Below are positions 23,404 to 36,272 of a stretch of DNA of 64,000 bases, one piece after another. Within the stretch, counting starts at the first letter, position 1. Each line of letters starts with the position of its first letter. Source of the stretch: Diplodia intermedia (taxonomy: Eukaryota > Ascomycota > Dothideomycetes > Botryosphaeriales > Botryosphaeriaceae); NCBI GenBank assembly GCA_021495925.1, contig JAKEKT010000034.1, positions 124,001 to 188,000 of the forward strand, read 5' to 3'. Position numbers and translations under genes: made by a program. Under the pieces are notes generated by a model that saw only the letters and a program-made list of their open reading frames with translations, had not been told where the DNA came from and made no database searches.

Positions 23404-24484
23404 CAAGCCTCATCATCATCAAGCCCGACTCTTGCGCGACCCCTCCTCGGGGAACCCCACCTTCAGCGGGAGCGAAAGCGGGCGTTGAAGCTATGACGTA
23501 GCCGAGATCGGATGCATGCAACGGCCCCCGAGCCCGCAAGCCTCAGGTAGCAACCGCCAATCTCGGAGACGGCAATAAAAAAAAAGAGAAAATTAATCAG
23601 TCGTGGATATGGCTCTCTATCGTCCATCTCAGCATAACAAACTGCATGCATAGTGGTTGATGGTGGAACAACCCGTTCGTAATCTCAAAGCTCCGGCCCT
23701 GATCTGAGGAGCCGCGCCGGGAGCTTCGGAGACTTTCAGAGATTTTCAACCTTCGCTCCCACGCTGCTCCCACTCCACATAGCGAACGAGATCGTTGCAA
23801 GCTCTCGGTCCTTGTCGTGCCTGCGCCATGATGCGCATGATGCTCTGGCCTTGTGGCCTAACGAACGCCCGCCCATGTGGGCCTGTTGTCCCCGGCTTGC
23901 GGTCTACGATTGGTTGTGTCGAAGGGGCGACGCATGAAACTCTTGTCGTCGCGCCACGGATCCTTTGGGCTGCGTGAAAGAAGACCCGTGTCTCTACGTC
24001 TTCAACGGCCAGGCTGGTCGAGGTGAGCCCAGCTCCTGTCCCCTGAACCAGCGCCTCCACACACCCCCATCTACAGTCATCAACGTCACGACAAGATGCT
24101 GCACGAGCCGCGCTCAATGAAGCCTTTTTATTGCCTCTATCCATCAATAACTCAAAGAGGTATTACACTAAAAGCCCAGGATTACCGACGCGAGAAGCGG
24201 GAAGGAAGGATAAGTATGTGCCGAACATAGGCTGCTAGCGAGAGATGGGTGGCGGCGGGATCGGGACATCCCCCCAAGATGCAAACAAAGGATCGTTGGG
24301 CCTCCAAGCACTTGTGTTATACACTACTGCCTCTCTTCATCTTCTGTATCCACAACGCACATCTTATCCATTCCACCGCTGCCGAGTCTTCTCCCCCTGC
24401 TGTTACGAGCCAACTTTAATTTGCAAATCGAATGGTATAGTATTAAAAAGAGTAAGAAGGACAGGACGGAACGAGCCTCGCTTT

Positions 24485-27471
24485 TCAGGCGCTCTTCTCG
24501 TGCTGCGTGGATACACGCTGGAGGGACACGACTGACAAGAACAGTTAGCACGGTCTGAGAATCGCATTTGATGCTACGGCTCCTGGACTTACCGAAATCT
24601 TCGAGAGACCTCTGTTTCTGGTCTTTCTTGGGCGACTTGCCGTGCATCAGGTTATCGAAACCAACGCTGTCCTGCAGGAGGTAGTAGACGCCGCCCATGA
24701 CGCAGAAGACACCGAAGGAGTAGATCCAGATACGGACCACGGCCACGATCGATGTCTCGCCGCCAATGAACCAGCCGAACAAGCAGAAGAAGGTCGCGAT
24801 GATATCGACGATTAGGATGGCTCCGGTGAGCTGCCACGACGGGATGGAGCTCCAGAACGGTCCATTGGCACGCGTGATGAAGATGAGCCAGTTCTCCGTG
24901 AGCGAGATTTGTAGGAAGAGGACTTCATCACGGACACCAAAGTTCTGGACGATACCGCCGGATACACCTTGGTGGGCTGCGTTGGGCAGATCCTGGTAGG
25001 GGAACATGGTCGTGAGAGCAATCCAGGTACCGATAGCCAGGACCACGCCGAGCAGGACCGACATACCCCAGAGCTTGGGCAGATTCCACTTGACAGGCGT
25101 CTTGGAGAAGGGCGCATTGTCGTAGGCAATAGCCAGGGTGGCGATGTCTGCGAAGATGGCGATGAAGACAACGAGTTCAAGGTTGAGAGAGGTGTTCAGG
25201 ATGGCGATCCAGAGACCCAGGAAGATTTCCAAGTGGAGCGACAAAGCAATACGGTACACAACGTACGCGTACATGCGGTGGAAGATCTGACGGGAAGTCT
25301 TCAAGGCATCAATGATGGCGGACAACCCAGGCGCAAGGAAGACGATATCGGCGGCAGAACGAGCAGCATCCGAAGCACCCTCGACAGCGATACCAGTATC
25401 AGCCTTCTTCAACGACGGCGCGTCGTTCACACCGTCACCAGTCATGGCCACGAGGTAGCCACGCTGTTGCAGAATCTCGACGACATTGTACTTGTGCTGG
25501 GGGAAGACCTCGGCGAAACCGTCTGCAGCCTCGACGAAGTCGTAGATGTCGGAACCAGGCATCTCACCGCCACCGCCGAGACCAAGACGCTCGGCATTGT
25601 ACACGTTGGTTCCAAGACCGAGCTGGCGGGACGTCTCACGGGCAATACCGACAGCATCTCCCGTCAACATCTTGATGGAAAGACCAAGGGTCTTAGCTTC
25701 GTTGATAGTGCGGGCTGTGTCGTGACGAGGCGGGTCCGAGCAGGGCATGATGCCCAAAATCTCCCACGAGCTATCACCACGCTTCCGGGCAACACCAAGA
25801 GAGCGGAAACCACGGGTGGCGAATTCGGCGACCTTGTTCTTGTAGGCGTCATCAATGACTTCCGGGATGGGGTGATCTTCCTCGACGGTCTTCAGAACGA
25901 AAAGTGGAGCGCCTTTGACGCAAATGATGCGCTCTCCCTGAGGCGACTCGACGACAGCTTGCACCTTCTTGGAAACAGGGTCAAACGGGTGGAAATCCAG
26001 GACCTTGTACTTGGACAGAACGCTCTTGGCGCGGGGATAGTATTTCAGGGACTTGAGGAATGCTTTGTCGATGGCATCGATACCCTTCTTCTTGCGGGAC
26101 GCAGCCAAACAGGCTGTGAGCATAAGATCGTCGGGCTCGACACCAGCGACAGTGAACGGTTCTGCCAGCGAGAGCTTGTTCTTGGTCAAAGTACCAGTCT
26201 TGTCGGAGCAGAGAATCTCGACGCCAGCCAGCGACTCAATGGCCGAAAGCTTTTGGACAATGGCCTGCTTCTTGGCAAGATACGCAGCACCGACAGCCAT
26301 AGTCGTGGTAACAACCGCCGGAAGACCGACAGGGACACCAATGATGGTGATGGCCAGAGTGAACTCCAAAATCGTAACGATGGGGTTTGACCGGTAGAAG
26401 GAAGACACCCACACGATCAGAAGGGTGAAGATGACTAGAATGAGGAGGACGACACCAATACCGTTCAGGACCTCGGTGAAATGACCGGTTCCAGCCTGAG
26501 CGGAGGCAACCAAGGAAGCAGCACGACCAACAAAGGTGCTGTCACCAGTAGCCGAGACGACCATGAATGCTTCGCCGCGCTTAATAGCCGACGAAGCGAA
26601 GCAGGTATCACCCTTGTGCTTGTCGACAGCCAGCGACTCGCCCGTGATGGCCGACTGGTCGACCTGGAGAAACGCATCTTCCGTGACCACGCGACCGTCG
26701 GCGGGAATGATGGTGCCCTGGAGATTTGCGTCAGCAAGCACCAATAAGGTGATATCGTGTTGGACGGAATCTCACCTCTTCGATCTGGAGGATATCACCA
26801 GGCACAACCTCGGGCGCCTCGATCTCAGTGAGAGCACCGTTCCGGAGAACGGTTGCCTTGAGCGCAAGCGTCTTCTTGAGCTCGTCGACAATGGAACCAG
26901 CCTGGAATTCCTGGACGAAACCGACAGTGGCGTTAAGCAACAGGAGAGCGCAAATGACACCGAAATCGACCCAGTCCTGGAGACCAGCAGCGAGAATGGC
27001 GGCGGCCTGCACAAGTCAGCGTTAGTATCGAGTGGTTGCGGACCGGGCGAATCTACTTGCCTCCATGACGAACTGGATGGGACCAACGAAGTACATGAGG
27101 AACTTCAGAATGAGGTTTTCCTTTTCCTCGCTCATCTGATTCAGGCCGTACTTCTTCCGGCGGGAGGCAACCTCGTCGTTGGAGAGACCGGTGACGGTGC
27201 TGGTCTGCAACAGCTCCTCGGGCACAGGGCGCGCACCGCCAGGCTGGGTTTCCTCTTCCTCGGGGTCAATATTAGCGTCCTGGGACTCGAGCTCGGCAAT
27301 GAGGGCGTCCATGTCTTCCTCCTCATCGTCGTCGTCGTCCATAGCGCCGGGCTTGGAAGGCGGCATGGTCTTGGGCTTCTCGTCGTGGTGCTTCTTCTCG
27401 TCAAAGGCAGCGCCGGAGGCGCCAGTGCCGTGCGGGGCAGCGCCCTCGGAGCTACTGTTGGTGTCCGCCAT
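24485..27471 (-). CDS. PMA1: Plasma-membrane H+-ATPase (P3A-type proton pump)
   Basis: The pump exports protons using ATP and sets the plasma-membrane potential. Four exons (27061-27471, 26776-27006, 24593-26717, 24485-24531) give 937 residues (about 920 in Neurospora). Intron 1 appears to be GC-AG (GAG|GCAAGT, branch ACTAACG, acceptor GTGCAG). Introns 2 and 3 are GT-AG. The phosphorylated aspartate is D386 in CSDKTGTLT; TGES, KGAP, MLTGDA and GDGVNDAPSL are also present, with about ten membrane spans. The 47-bp last exon encodes VVSLQRVSTQHEKSA, the autoinhibitory tail with the regulatory Ser/Thr residues. The N-terminus has an acidic DDDDDEEED run. The ATG at 27471 was chosen because the longer frame upstream begins with GTG. 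Confidence 0.97.
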
Positions 27472-30400
27472 GGTGGCCACCAGCTAGAATGCAGTAGGAA
27501 GCGATAGGGCGCTAGGCGGTACTGCTAAAACTGAGCGCGACGAGGGTGAGGACGGGAGGGAGAGGCGCTGGCGAGCGAGAGGAGGTGGAATGCAGGTGCT
27601 GCACTAGGTAAGCGTGCGGCTTTATTTGTTGTGAGCGCGCAGCTGGGCATTGGGGCGTGGGACGAGCCAGCTCTTCCAACGCACCTGCCGTCAACAACAC
27701 CGGCACCTGCAGGGGCCCACCCACGGCTCCACGCGACAGCCCTACGGCTCTCTGGACCACTTACCAGCGGCACCCGGACCCAATGGCGGGCAATTGGTCG
27801 ACAACACCCGGCGCGCGCGAGCAGCGATGGTGCAGAGCGACGGCGGACGCGACACGGTCGAGTGAGAGCGGAGGCAGCGAGCGCTGTGGCGGATTACGGC
27901 GAGGAAGCGGTCACTCAGCACGCCGGAGAATCGTGAGGGGCAGCGGGCCGGCTTTAAAAGGGCGGCTGCATACATGACGAGCGACAGCTGTGCCCTATCT
28001 ACCCCCGGGCTGGGCCAATTCCCTGTCTACCACTCGTACCCTGGGAGCGCAGCGTCGAGGCTTCGATCCCGCGTGCGGAGCACCAGCGCGGATTGCGCTA
28101 GCAGCCATCGCACTGGGCAGCCAGTCCGCAGCTGCTCACCTCGCTCCGTGCCGCCAAACAAGCATGTGCTGGCGGTATCGTTACAGCCTTGCCCCGGCTA
28201 ATACGCCCAGCACCCGATGACTGACCGCATGGGTCGGGAGCGCAGCAGCTTTCATGCTGGCGTGCAGCTGCATGGCATGCGCGGCAACGAGCCTCGGTCG
28301 CCGCGCACAGCGGAGCCGGCTGCGAGGGCCCGGCGCTCGCGGCGCCAGTGGCAGTGGCAGCTGGTCGCGGTGATACTGAACTGCCAGCAGCACCTACAGA
28401 GCACCGAGGGGAGAAACAAAACCACGGCAACCTCCTGCCTCTCCCCGCAGGAGCTTGGGCCTCCTAGCCGCTAGCGCACCACCCCAGTTCGAACGTCGGC
28501 CGGCATCATCTGACTGACTGAGCGAAAAGGCCGTCTTTGTAATACTGCGCCGGTCAATGCATCGGCCGGCCCTCGCGCAGTAGCCTCGCCGCGTCCCACT
28601 GCCCGGCTGCGGGCTCGTGGAGCAAACGACGGCCGTGAGCACGCGCGGCGGGCGGGAAAGAAACACAAGGGGAGAAGAGCACCATGACGCTAGAGGCGCT
28701 GCATCCCTGGCGCATCACTGGCGGCATGCGACCCAATCGCCTCTGCCCGCCCGCGGCTCCACTTACAAGCGGGCGTGCGGTGCGGGGGTAGCGCCGCCGT
28801 TATCGCGTAGTGCTATCCTTGCTGTTCCCTCCAGATGGCTTCTCGTCGCCGGCAGAAATGGTGTCATTCTTCAACTGCGGCGTTACGCCAACTCGCGACG
28901 TTCCATCCCCCCTACCTCGGTGCGTAACGCTGAGAACTGACAAGTCTTCGTGGCGGTTGCTTGGCAGCGAGTCCGCCGTGTGCCACCGCTGGGTCCCTTC
29001 TGCTCGACCTGGCTCCTCGGCACTTTGATGGATGATACGGCGCGGTTGATTAGCGACTGAGGGGAAAGCACTACGATCTGCGAGGGATCTTCGCCCCGCC
29101 CGACGTGCTCCACCTCCGCAGCGGAGCGCGAGCCAGGCCAAGCCTTCCCGTTGCACGTCACCTCATCTCGCATATCAACCTTCGATATTCTTCCACAAGG
29201 CTAGTACGAACCGAGTCCTGGGCGGACCTCCCCCTCCACCACCCATCTCAACACTCCACGGCGGAGCTGGTCCACTCCTTGCGCTCTGTGTCCGCTTGGC
29301 TGTCCTCGGCCACGCTTAACATGGCGCATGTTGCAAACGAATTCCTCGCTGATACTCGCTCGTGCTACCCTCCCCTTTCTTGGCTGATTTTCCGCGGCTT
29401 CTCACTGGCCCCGAGCCAGACTCTTGGGATACGCATACCACCTCGCCAAGAATACCAAGTCTTCCGCCATACCTTACTGAACCCCTCTGGAGGCCGGAGA
29501 AAAGGGGTAGGTCAGCAGATTTCCGGACCACAATGCGGCTATGGCGGAAAACATGTACTTGGTCCTCCCGCCGTCGACTGCCAAGATCCGCTGTGCCCGG
29601 GTCCCCTGGCATATGTGGCCAAGACGCAAGCAAGATCTTCTGCGCGACGCTTCACCGCGGGCGCATACTCAAGGTGCAGTGTATCATCGTCTCGTTGGTT
29701 CGTGCAGCTCCACAACACATGAGGGTGCGGCAACCTTATTTGTTCCCCCGTCGTATTCGGATCACGTCAACATCCTGATGCATGAACTCGCCCACGAGGC
29801 GCCCGTCCTTCTGCCTCTACGCTTGAAGAGGGTCTTCCGTCGGAATGTCCAATACTTAAGCAGCAGAGATATTTAAAAACGGGCTTCATTCCACTTTCCA
29901 ACCTCCTCCCCTCACCTCCAACCCCTCGTCAAGATGACGAAGCCACAGACGTAGTTGAAGCTATAGCAAGCCTTCTTATACATCCTACCAGTGTTTCATG
30001 GACCCATGGCTACAATGCCCATGCTTACCCCAGGAATCCGAGCTGGTAGGTAGTGTCCCACATTTCCCATTACCGTAGGCTCGTGCTCTTGTGGAATTTG
30101 CACCATCACCCCCCTCCGACGCTATTCCTCACCCGATGACGCAGGTGGGCATGCTCTCCACCAGTCCTCGTATGGCTACAGGCGCTCTTCATACTACCAC
30201 AGCTGGCCGTCATTAATGGGTCCGTGACGACTGCCAAGCTTGTCCTCTCAAGGCCATCAGCATCACCCTCTGCTGCCACCACTCTCACTCACCATTCGTA
30301 CTTTCTTTCCCTGTCCAAGTTTCGTGTTGGCCCTGTCGACCGGATTACTGGGGTGGGGCGTCGAAGATTTAAAGATGAATGATAGGGCATGCACGTACTC

Positions 30401-30627
30401 TTTCGTTCTCTTGCAGGCGTGGATATATGTGTGCATCTTCAAGCTGACTAGAGGAGGAGAAGGAAGGTAAGAGCATTTTAGACCAAGGTGGCTTTGAGTG
30501 TTTTTGGGTTTCTGTCTGCCTATCCACCTACCCTTGAGTGAGTACTGTCTGATGACTGACTGGCGACTGGCCTGTCCCTGGTGGGTGAAGAAGCAAAAGA
30601 GAAAAAAGAAGGAAAAAGAATCATAAT

Positions 30628-30746
30628 GTCCCCGCCCGGGAGTTGAACCCAGGGTCCTCCTCCAGCCGCTATTAAACCATTACAGACTATGTCCAGGCCT
30701 TACTTAATACGCCAGAAGCCGCTCTACCAACTGAGCTAGCGGAGAC
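30628..30746 (-). tRNA. Intron-containing tRNA-like gene, isotype uncertain
   Basis: Read on the minus strand, an acceptor stem TCTCCGC pairs with GCGGGGA. A D-arm with a perfect A box (TAGCTCAGTTGGTAGAGCG) and a T-arm with a B box (GGGTTCAACTCC) follow. The D-arm and T-arm are about 45 nt further apart than in a mature tRNA, so an intron is expected. The best anticodon stem (CTTCT with AGGAG) would expose CGT (Thr), but position 33 would be G instead of the invariant U. The isotype is therefore left open, and a tRNA pseudogene or tRNA-derived element is possible. Confidence 0.6.
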
Positions 30747-33735
30747 AGTAAAAGCCGCGATCTGGCCGACTTATATATGGCAACCGGCGGTATTCCCGTC
30801 TCGCTCACTCACTCACTCTCCCACTCAGGCATTTGGCATCCGGGCAACGAAGAGCTGGTCTTCAGGTCGAGGTGGGACAAATGCCGTATTGGTGGTAGGA
30901 AGTAATGTCTGCCGCTTTACAGTGAAACTCTAAACCAACCTTCCGTCCGCGGTGTCGTACCTAGCATCGTCTAGACCTACTCAGACGGCTCCAAGCACTT
31001 CAGTCTACCGCAAATGCCTTCTCACTGTCTATATTCCTTCAGTGAAAGAAAATGATGCTGAAGACACGCAATCTCCAGCAACGATGCGCCGCATCAGTCA
31101 ATTTTGTAGATAGACGTGGTTGCGCCATTCATTGAAGGTCAGTGACTGGATATCGAATATGACAGGAGAAGCACTCCCCGCAAGTGATGTTTCACGCTTC
31201 TCGTAATAATGTTCGCATGGCTGGAACCCACCCACTTCACTGAACAGCATTTTGAGCACAACGAAAGGTTCTTAAAAAGCAATGGAAGCCCCGCACGGCG
31301 AAGCACCGAGCCATCAGTGCATCCCCCACCTGAACGCTTCATCGATCGCCTGACGGGTCACAAGGACGGTTCGGCACCGTGTCACTCACTCCTGACATAT
31401 GCAGGCTCCCCCGCTCTGAGGCATGCGCAAGCCGGCTGGCGGCAGATAAAACGTCGGCCTTACCGGTTGCGAAGCCGGTGTAACTTCACCACACCGCTTC
31501 CATGCTGTTGCAACGAAGACTCATCCCCGCAAGTTCGGCAAAAGTTTCAACTGCGTTACCGAGAAGAATGAGTATACTTGCGAGACTTCCCAGGAGTGAC
31601 CATTGAAAGGCTCCAATCCGCGGTGGATTTCGGGTATCAGCACTGGTCGGCTTGGATGATGGCGAGCAGCATTCTCAGCGCTTGTGGCACCACATCGTCT
31701 TGTAGATTTGCTGCAACTCTGCAGAAGTACAAAAGAGACAGTTTGCTCCCCGGGCTTGGGTACCGTGCCGGTAGAGATGGAGACAGACTACCGGAGGCGC
31801 GAGTAGGCACCACATTTCAGTGCCTGGAACAGTATGGTTAATATTGTCTTGGCCAAATCAGACTGCCTCGATTCGCCACCCATAGGTATGCACCGACAGA
31901 GTATGGGTGAGCCGTTGCAAGACTATTTAAACAGCCTCGCGCGGGCCAGCTGCCAGGCCATCCCAGGATGGCTTCGCCCAGCCCGCCAGTGACATGTACG
32001 CGTGTGTGCTCCATTGTCACAGGCAGGGCAAAACCGCCGTGACCACCTGCCACGTGCTTCCCGCTTACGGCATGCGCGGAGACATGCCCGAGTTCGCTCC
32101 GTGTATCGCCCTCTGTGAAGACCTGATCTTGGTTCTGCTGGATCGCTGTATCATTGCAGTCCATCAATACGTTCCCATCAGCAGAAGGCAGCAAAGTCTT
32201 CTCCGTTTTCCTACGGCGGGCGCCTACTGCTTCGACTCACCAGGGAAAGCCTGACAACAGGTGTGCGCAATGTTTTGTTTTCTGGAAGTGATGAACAGCA
32301 ACGTGGACCGGCCCTGCAGACCGTCATGAAGAAAGCGATTTGCTGAGGGTCATCAGCTTCTTATGTACCTCATGCTCGAGCTCGGGCCTTTGATATGAAG
32401 TCTCGTGTCTGGGAAACGTTGGAAAGAGGACAAAGGCACGGGAGTAGAACCTTGACCAGATCCGTTTGTGTATGAGGATCAAGCTCGTAGGCAGTCGCAC
32501 GAACTCAGAAGCGCACAACGGAGGATAGATGTAGTTGGCTCGGTTTCATTGGCATCCTCGCCACATGACAAACTCGCTACATCATATGTCACCCACTATC
32601 ACGTGGGTCAGGACAAAATGCCCATTTCTTGAATTACCTACATCACAGAATTAGGTCCTTATGCCGTTGTTGGTCACAAACAAACAGCGCACACGTCTAG
32701 CAGCCTTTCAGCTGGCCAGAAACCCGGTATCAGAGTAGAAGCTGGAGCAGCCGTGCCATTAGTCTCCTTTTTTGGCCATGGCCATCGATGGCGGAAGCAA
32801 CGAGCGCGCGGTGCCCCCAGGCAGCAACATCGGAGAAGCATCCGTGAAGCCCGGGCGGAGTAACAGAAGGCTACGTAGGGAAGAAGGAGCTGCTCGGTGA
32901 TGAGATTGTTGAGATACTAGCATTTAATTGGAACACTCGGTTGTATCGGATGTCAGCGTATTCGCTGAGCTCTCCGGAAACTGAGAATGGAAGCTGGCGC
33001 CGTGGGCACGTACACGTAGGATTCACACGTGTACGAAAGGAGCCGTATGTTCTCGAGAAACCACCAACGTTCTTTCCATCCATGATTCGTAGTCGTCTTG
33101 AAGGAAGCGCCCCAAGTGGGGCGGAAGCACTGACGATGCCCAATATGGTTCTTGCAAAAAGGTGGCAAGGTGGAAAGTAAAGGGGCAGCAGTCTAGGACT
33201 GGGATCTAGCTAGGCGGTGGGTTGATTTGAAGAGGCGGCTATTCAGTAGGGCAGCAGTGCGGTTCGAGCTTGCTGAGCACAGGGAAAAAGTTGAAATCCT
33301 ACAAGGTGGGTTGATGTGGGGATTAAGCCACGCAAGCGACCAGATGCTGGAACAGACGGAACACTGAAGCGTCTTTGAGCTTTTTTTAGAGCCAGTAAAT
33401 GCCGCCTTACAGTCCCAGATGCAGCAGATGCTCAGATGCAACGATACACGCTTTCTGCCGTATTGACTGCTTTCGTTTGTTCGTCTGATGTATGTAGTCT
33501 CCACGTCAGACGGCGACATATGATTGGATGTTGGGCTGGGGGGACGTGCCCGCATCAGACAGAACTTCACGCCTTACATAGGACCGACCCTCGTATTATT
33601 TTGAGCTCCGCAATCCTTTGGGCCCACTTGTGATTCACCCCCATGCCCGAGCTAGACTCTGTCGGGAATCCACTTGTTAAACCGAAAAGAGACTGTACGG
33701 TGCAAGCTCAATCCTTCATGGAAGCATATATCGAG

Positions 33736-33743
33736 TATATAAA
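33736..33743 (+). promoter_or_regulatory. TATA box of the secreted cysteine-rich protein gene
   Basis: A perfect TATATAAA lies about 168 bp upstream of the ATG at 33911. It is followed by a C/A-rich leader with several CAAC runs, typical of a strongly expressed fungal gene. Confidence 0.5.
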
Positions 33744-33910
33744 CAGACACTTTGCTGTGCTCTCTGGCCTTCAACTCATCACTCAACTCCAACATCCCGA
33801 TCCAAGTTTCAGACACTGCCACACTCCATCTCCACACATTGTGAGCATCCCGCACCCATTCACCACGAACAACCCCAATAACATCATCCCAAGCCAAAAC
33901 CACCACAACC

Positions 33911-34303
33911 ATGCACGCCTCAGCAATCACCACCGTCCTCCTCGGCCTCACCCTCGGCGCCCTCGGCAGCCCCATCACCAGCGCCGCCGCCGCGCCGGAA
34001 AACAAGCTCGTCCGTCGGGCCAACTCGTGCACGAGCGAGAACTACCAGATCATGGCCAACAAGTGGAGCATCTACCTCGACAACGACACGTACTACAACA
34101 AGCAGTGCGGCAACGGCTGCCTCGACAACATCCGCGGCCGCTGCAACAACGTCAGCGACTGGGGCTGCAGCCGCGACGCCAACGGCCGGGCCCACATGAC
34201 GTTCCTCACCCCCGCCGGCTGCTCCGACTGGGCCATGACACAGGCCCTCAAGGCGTGCACCAAGGGCGAGCAGACCATCGACTGCCTGAACGGCGCGACG
34301 TAG
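33911..34303 (+). CDS. Small secreted cysteine-rich protein (effector-like), no known family
   Basis: A single-exon frame of 130 residues. The first 19-20 residues (MHASAITTVLLGLTLGALGS) form a signal peptide. LVRR, about residue 33, is a likely Kex2 cut, so the mature chain would start ANSCTSENYQ. The mature chain is about 95 residues with eight cysteines, enough for four disulphides, and one NDT glycosylation sequon. I recognise no domain. Size, secretion and cysteine content fit a candidate effector or antimicrobial-type secreted protein, but that is inference. Leader CAACC context and the TATA box support real expression. Confidence 0.82.
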   Translation: MHASAITTVLLGLTLGALGSPITSAAAAPENKLVRRANSCTSENYQIMANKWSIYLDNDTYYNKQCGNGCLDNIRGRCNNVSDWGCSRDANGRAHMTFLTPAGCSDWAMTQALKACTKGEQTIDCLNGAT

Positions 34304-36272
34304 ATTCTTGGGCTGACGACTTTACGCGTGACGGGCGGTAGGGGGAGTGGTGGTGGTGGTGGTGATGGGAGCTTGCCGGACCATCACCTTGCGAGCGGGG
34401 AGGCGGGAGTTCGTTTCTTTGTTTATTTCACTTTTTAGCGACTTGTATTTGTAGTCCGCAATTGAATGTCGATTCTCTTTCGACTCGTAACTTTCCGTAC
34501 CGTGACAGCGTGACCGCCCTGATGAGGCAATTTGCCCAAGCTGCCAACTACAACAGAACCGGGTGTCAGGGTATCACGTGTCATAATTTCTGGACGAGCG
34601 ATGCTCAAAAGGCACCACGTCTTCCAACTTGGCACGGAAGATCCACACCAATGGCTTTGAATGCCAGTACCGTTGTTGAAAACGAATTCACTTGTCTCTA
34701 CCATTCTTTTGTAACTTTTGTTGCCATTCGTTGGCATTGCTATAGATGGCTCGGAAAGTGAGGGATGCCTTCATTATCACTGTCATTTGATGGCAGAGAC
34801 CACGAAGACGGAAATTGCAGATTATCTTTAATAATTCACGATGATGTCGTTCAGTGCAACGTGCTTCATCAAAGCTCAGACGCATGTAAGGGTCCATGGG
34901 GCCGCAGCGACGAGTCAAATGCTCACGCTGCCAAAGGCCAGTGAAACGAGTTGCCGGACTATGTAGTAGAAATCAGAGTAATTGCTCTGCAAAATACGCA
35001 CCGACAGGGAAGAACTCGACTCAGCCTTTTAAACAACTCACCCCAAGAGGCCATTCCCGACCCCATGTCACTCCCCCAAGCCGGCATGGTGCTCTCACGC
35101 GCACCTCAAAAGCCTTCCTATCAGCTGCACACCGGCTTACATCATCATCCGTGCCTTGGAGCCTCGAAGCACCCGACACACCTGCCTTCCTGGGTATAAA
35201 ACGAAATCACTTCGGCGCAGTGAGCTGTCGCTGTATCATCCACGTTGGCTCATAGTTTCCAAATTGAGAGGGGCACGTGGAGAAAGCCAACACTGGCGAC
35301 AGGTTACTGTCCCTTGGTCTGGTTGCCGGAACGTAGGTTCGAGAGCAGAGAAGTGCATTTGTCGACCGCAAAGCATTGCCTCAAAACGATGGAGGACAGC
35401 AAGACCCCGTAATGATGGCCTTGGGCAACTAAAATCAATGCATAGATGCATTCAATGAACAGACGAACAGCATGAAGATCAAATCAACGACATAGACGTC
35501 GACATATCCTGCGTGGGCTCCAACGAGCACGCGCAGCACAGTAGATTTTGTCGATGGTCCTTTTCAGCGCCCCAATCGCGTAATGATCATCCTCGGTGCA
35601 ATGCATGACACTGGCAGAAGTAGCGAGTGAAGGCAAGGAGACAGACGGACCGGCCCGCCACATATAGCAGCTGGTGGTAGGTGGTAGCAATGCAAGACGA
35701 AGCCAGCAGCATCACGTGAGGCTCGTCGTCCGACAGCACACGCCACGCCACGCCATGCCACTAACTGTATGTATCCCAACGAGCGAGAAACTAGTCACCC
35801 ACCACAAGCGTCAATCCCCACACTCCACCCACCCTTCAATCGTAACGTGACACAACGAGCGAGCCATCACAATCACGGGGTAAGAAAGAAAGAAAGGAAG
35901 AAAAAACCGGGAACCCCCTTTTCTCACTCAAAAAGAAAAACCCAGCACGAGCATTCTTTGCGTCTTTATGCCATTAGAAACCTACAAGACACACACACAC
36001 ACACACACTATCGCCTCGAACCTTGCCCTAACGGGAAGCCATATCCCGAGATGCTACCACCCACCCACCCACACACTTCCCATCATTCCATCGTCAGCAT
36101 CATCATGATCAAGCCTCATCTTTGTCGTACCACAGACACACACACACACATACGCACACACACACACACACATACGCACACACACACGCACGCGCACACG
36201 TCTCATATCAACATTTTTCCCCAGGGTATCAGCTCCACCCATCCACCCACCCACCCCAGGCACACTCAAACC
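34304..36272. other. Intergenic region with CA repeats
   Basis: Between the secreted-protein gene and the 3' end of the HAM-2-like gene. It contains CA-dinucleotide tracts and C/A-rich sequence. No gene is recognised. Confidence 0.5.
35989..36200. repeat. CA-dinucleotide microsatellites
   Basis: Two blocks of (CA)n, at 35989-36008 and about 36136-36200, the second interrupted by TACG units. They lie just past the stop codon of the HAM-2-like gene and may be in its 3' UTR. Confidence 0.9.

Larger units (their letters stand above)
22927..24484. other. Region between the aldo/keto reductase and PMA1
   Basis: This holds the upstream region of the reductase, including the tandem duplication at 23096-23403, and the 3' flank of PMA1. 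No open frame resembles a known protein. Confidence 0.5.
27472..33910. other. Gene-poor interval upstream of PMA1
   Basis: About 6.4 kb. The first kilobase or more is probably PMA1 promoter and 5' leader. A tRNA-like locus sits at 30628-30746. Open frames elsewhere are short or only GC-driven and match nothing I know. A TATA box for the secreted-protein gene lies at 33736-33743. Confidence 0.5.

Noticed and set aside
24969..26390. 473-codon plus-strand frame
   Set aside because: Antisense to PMA1 exon 3; composition follows the complementary codons and no family matches.
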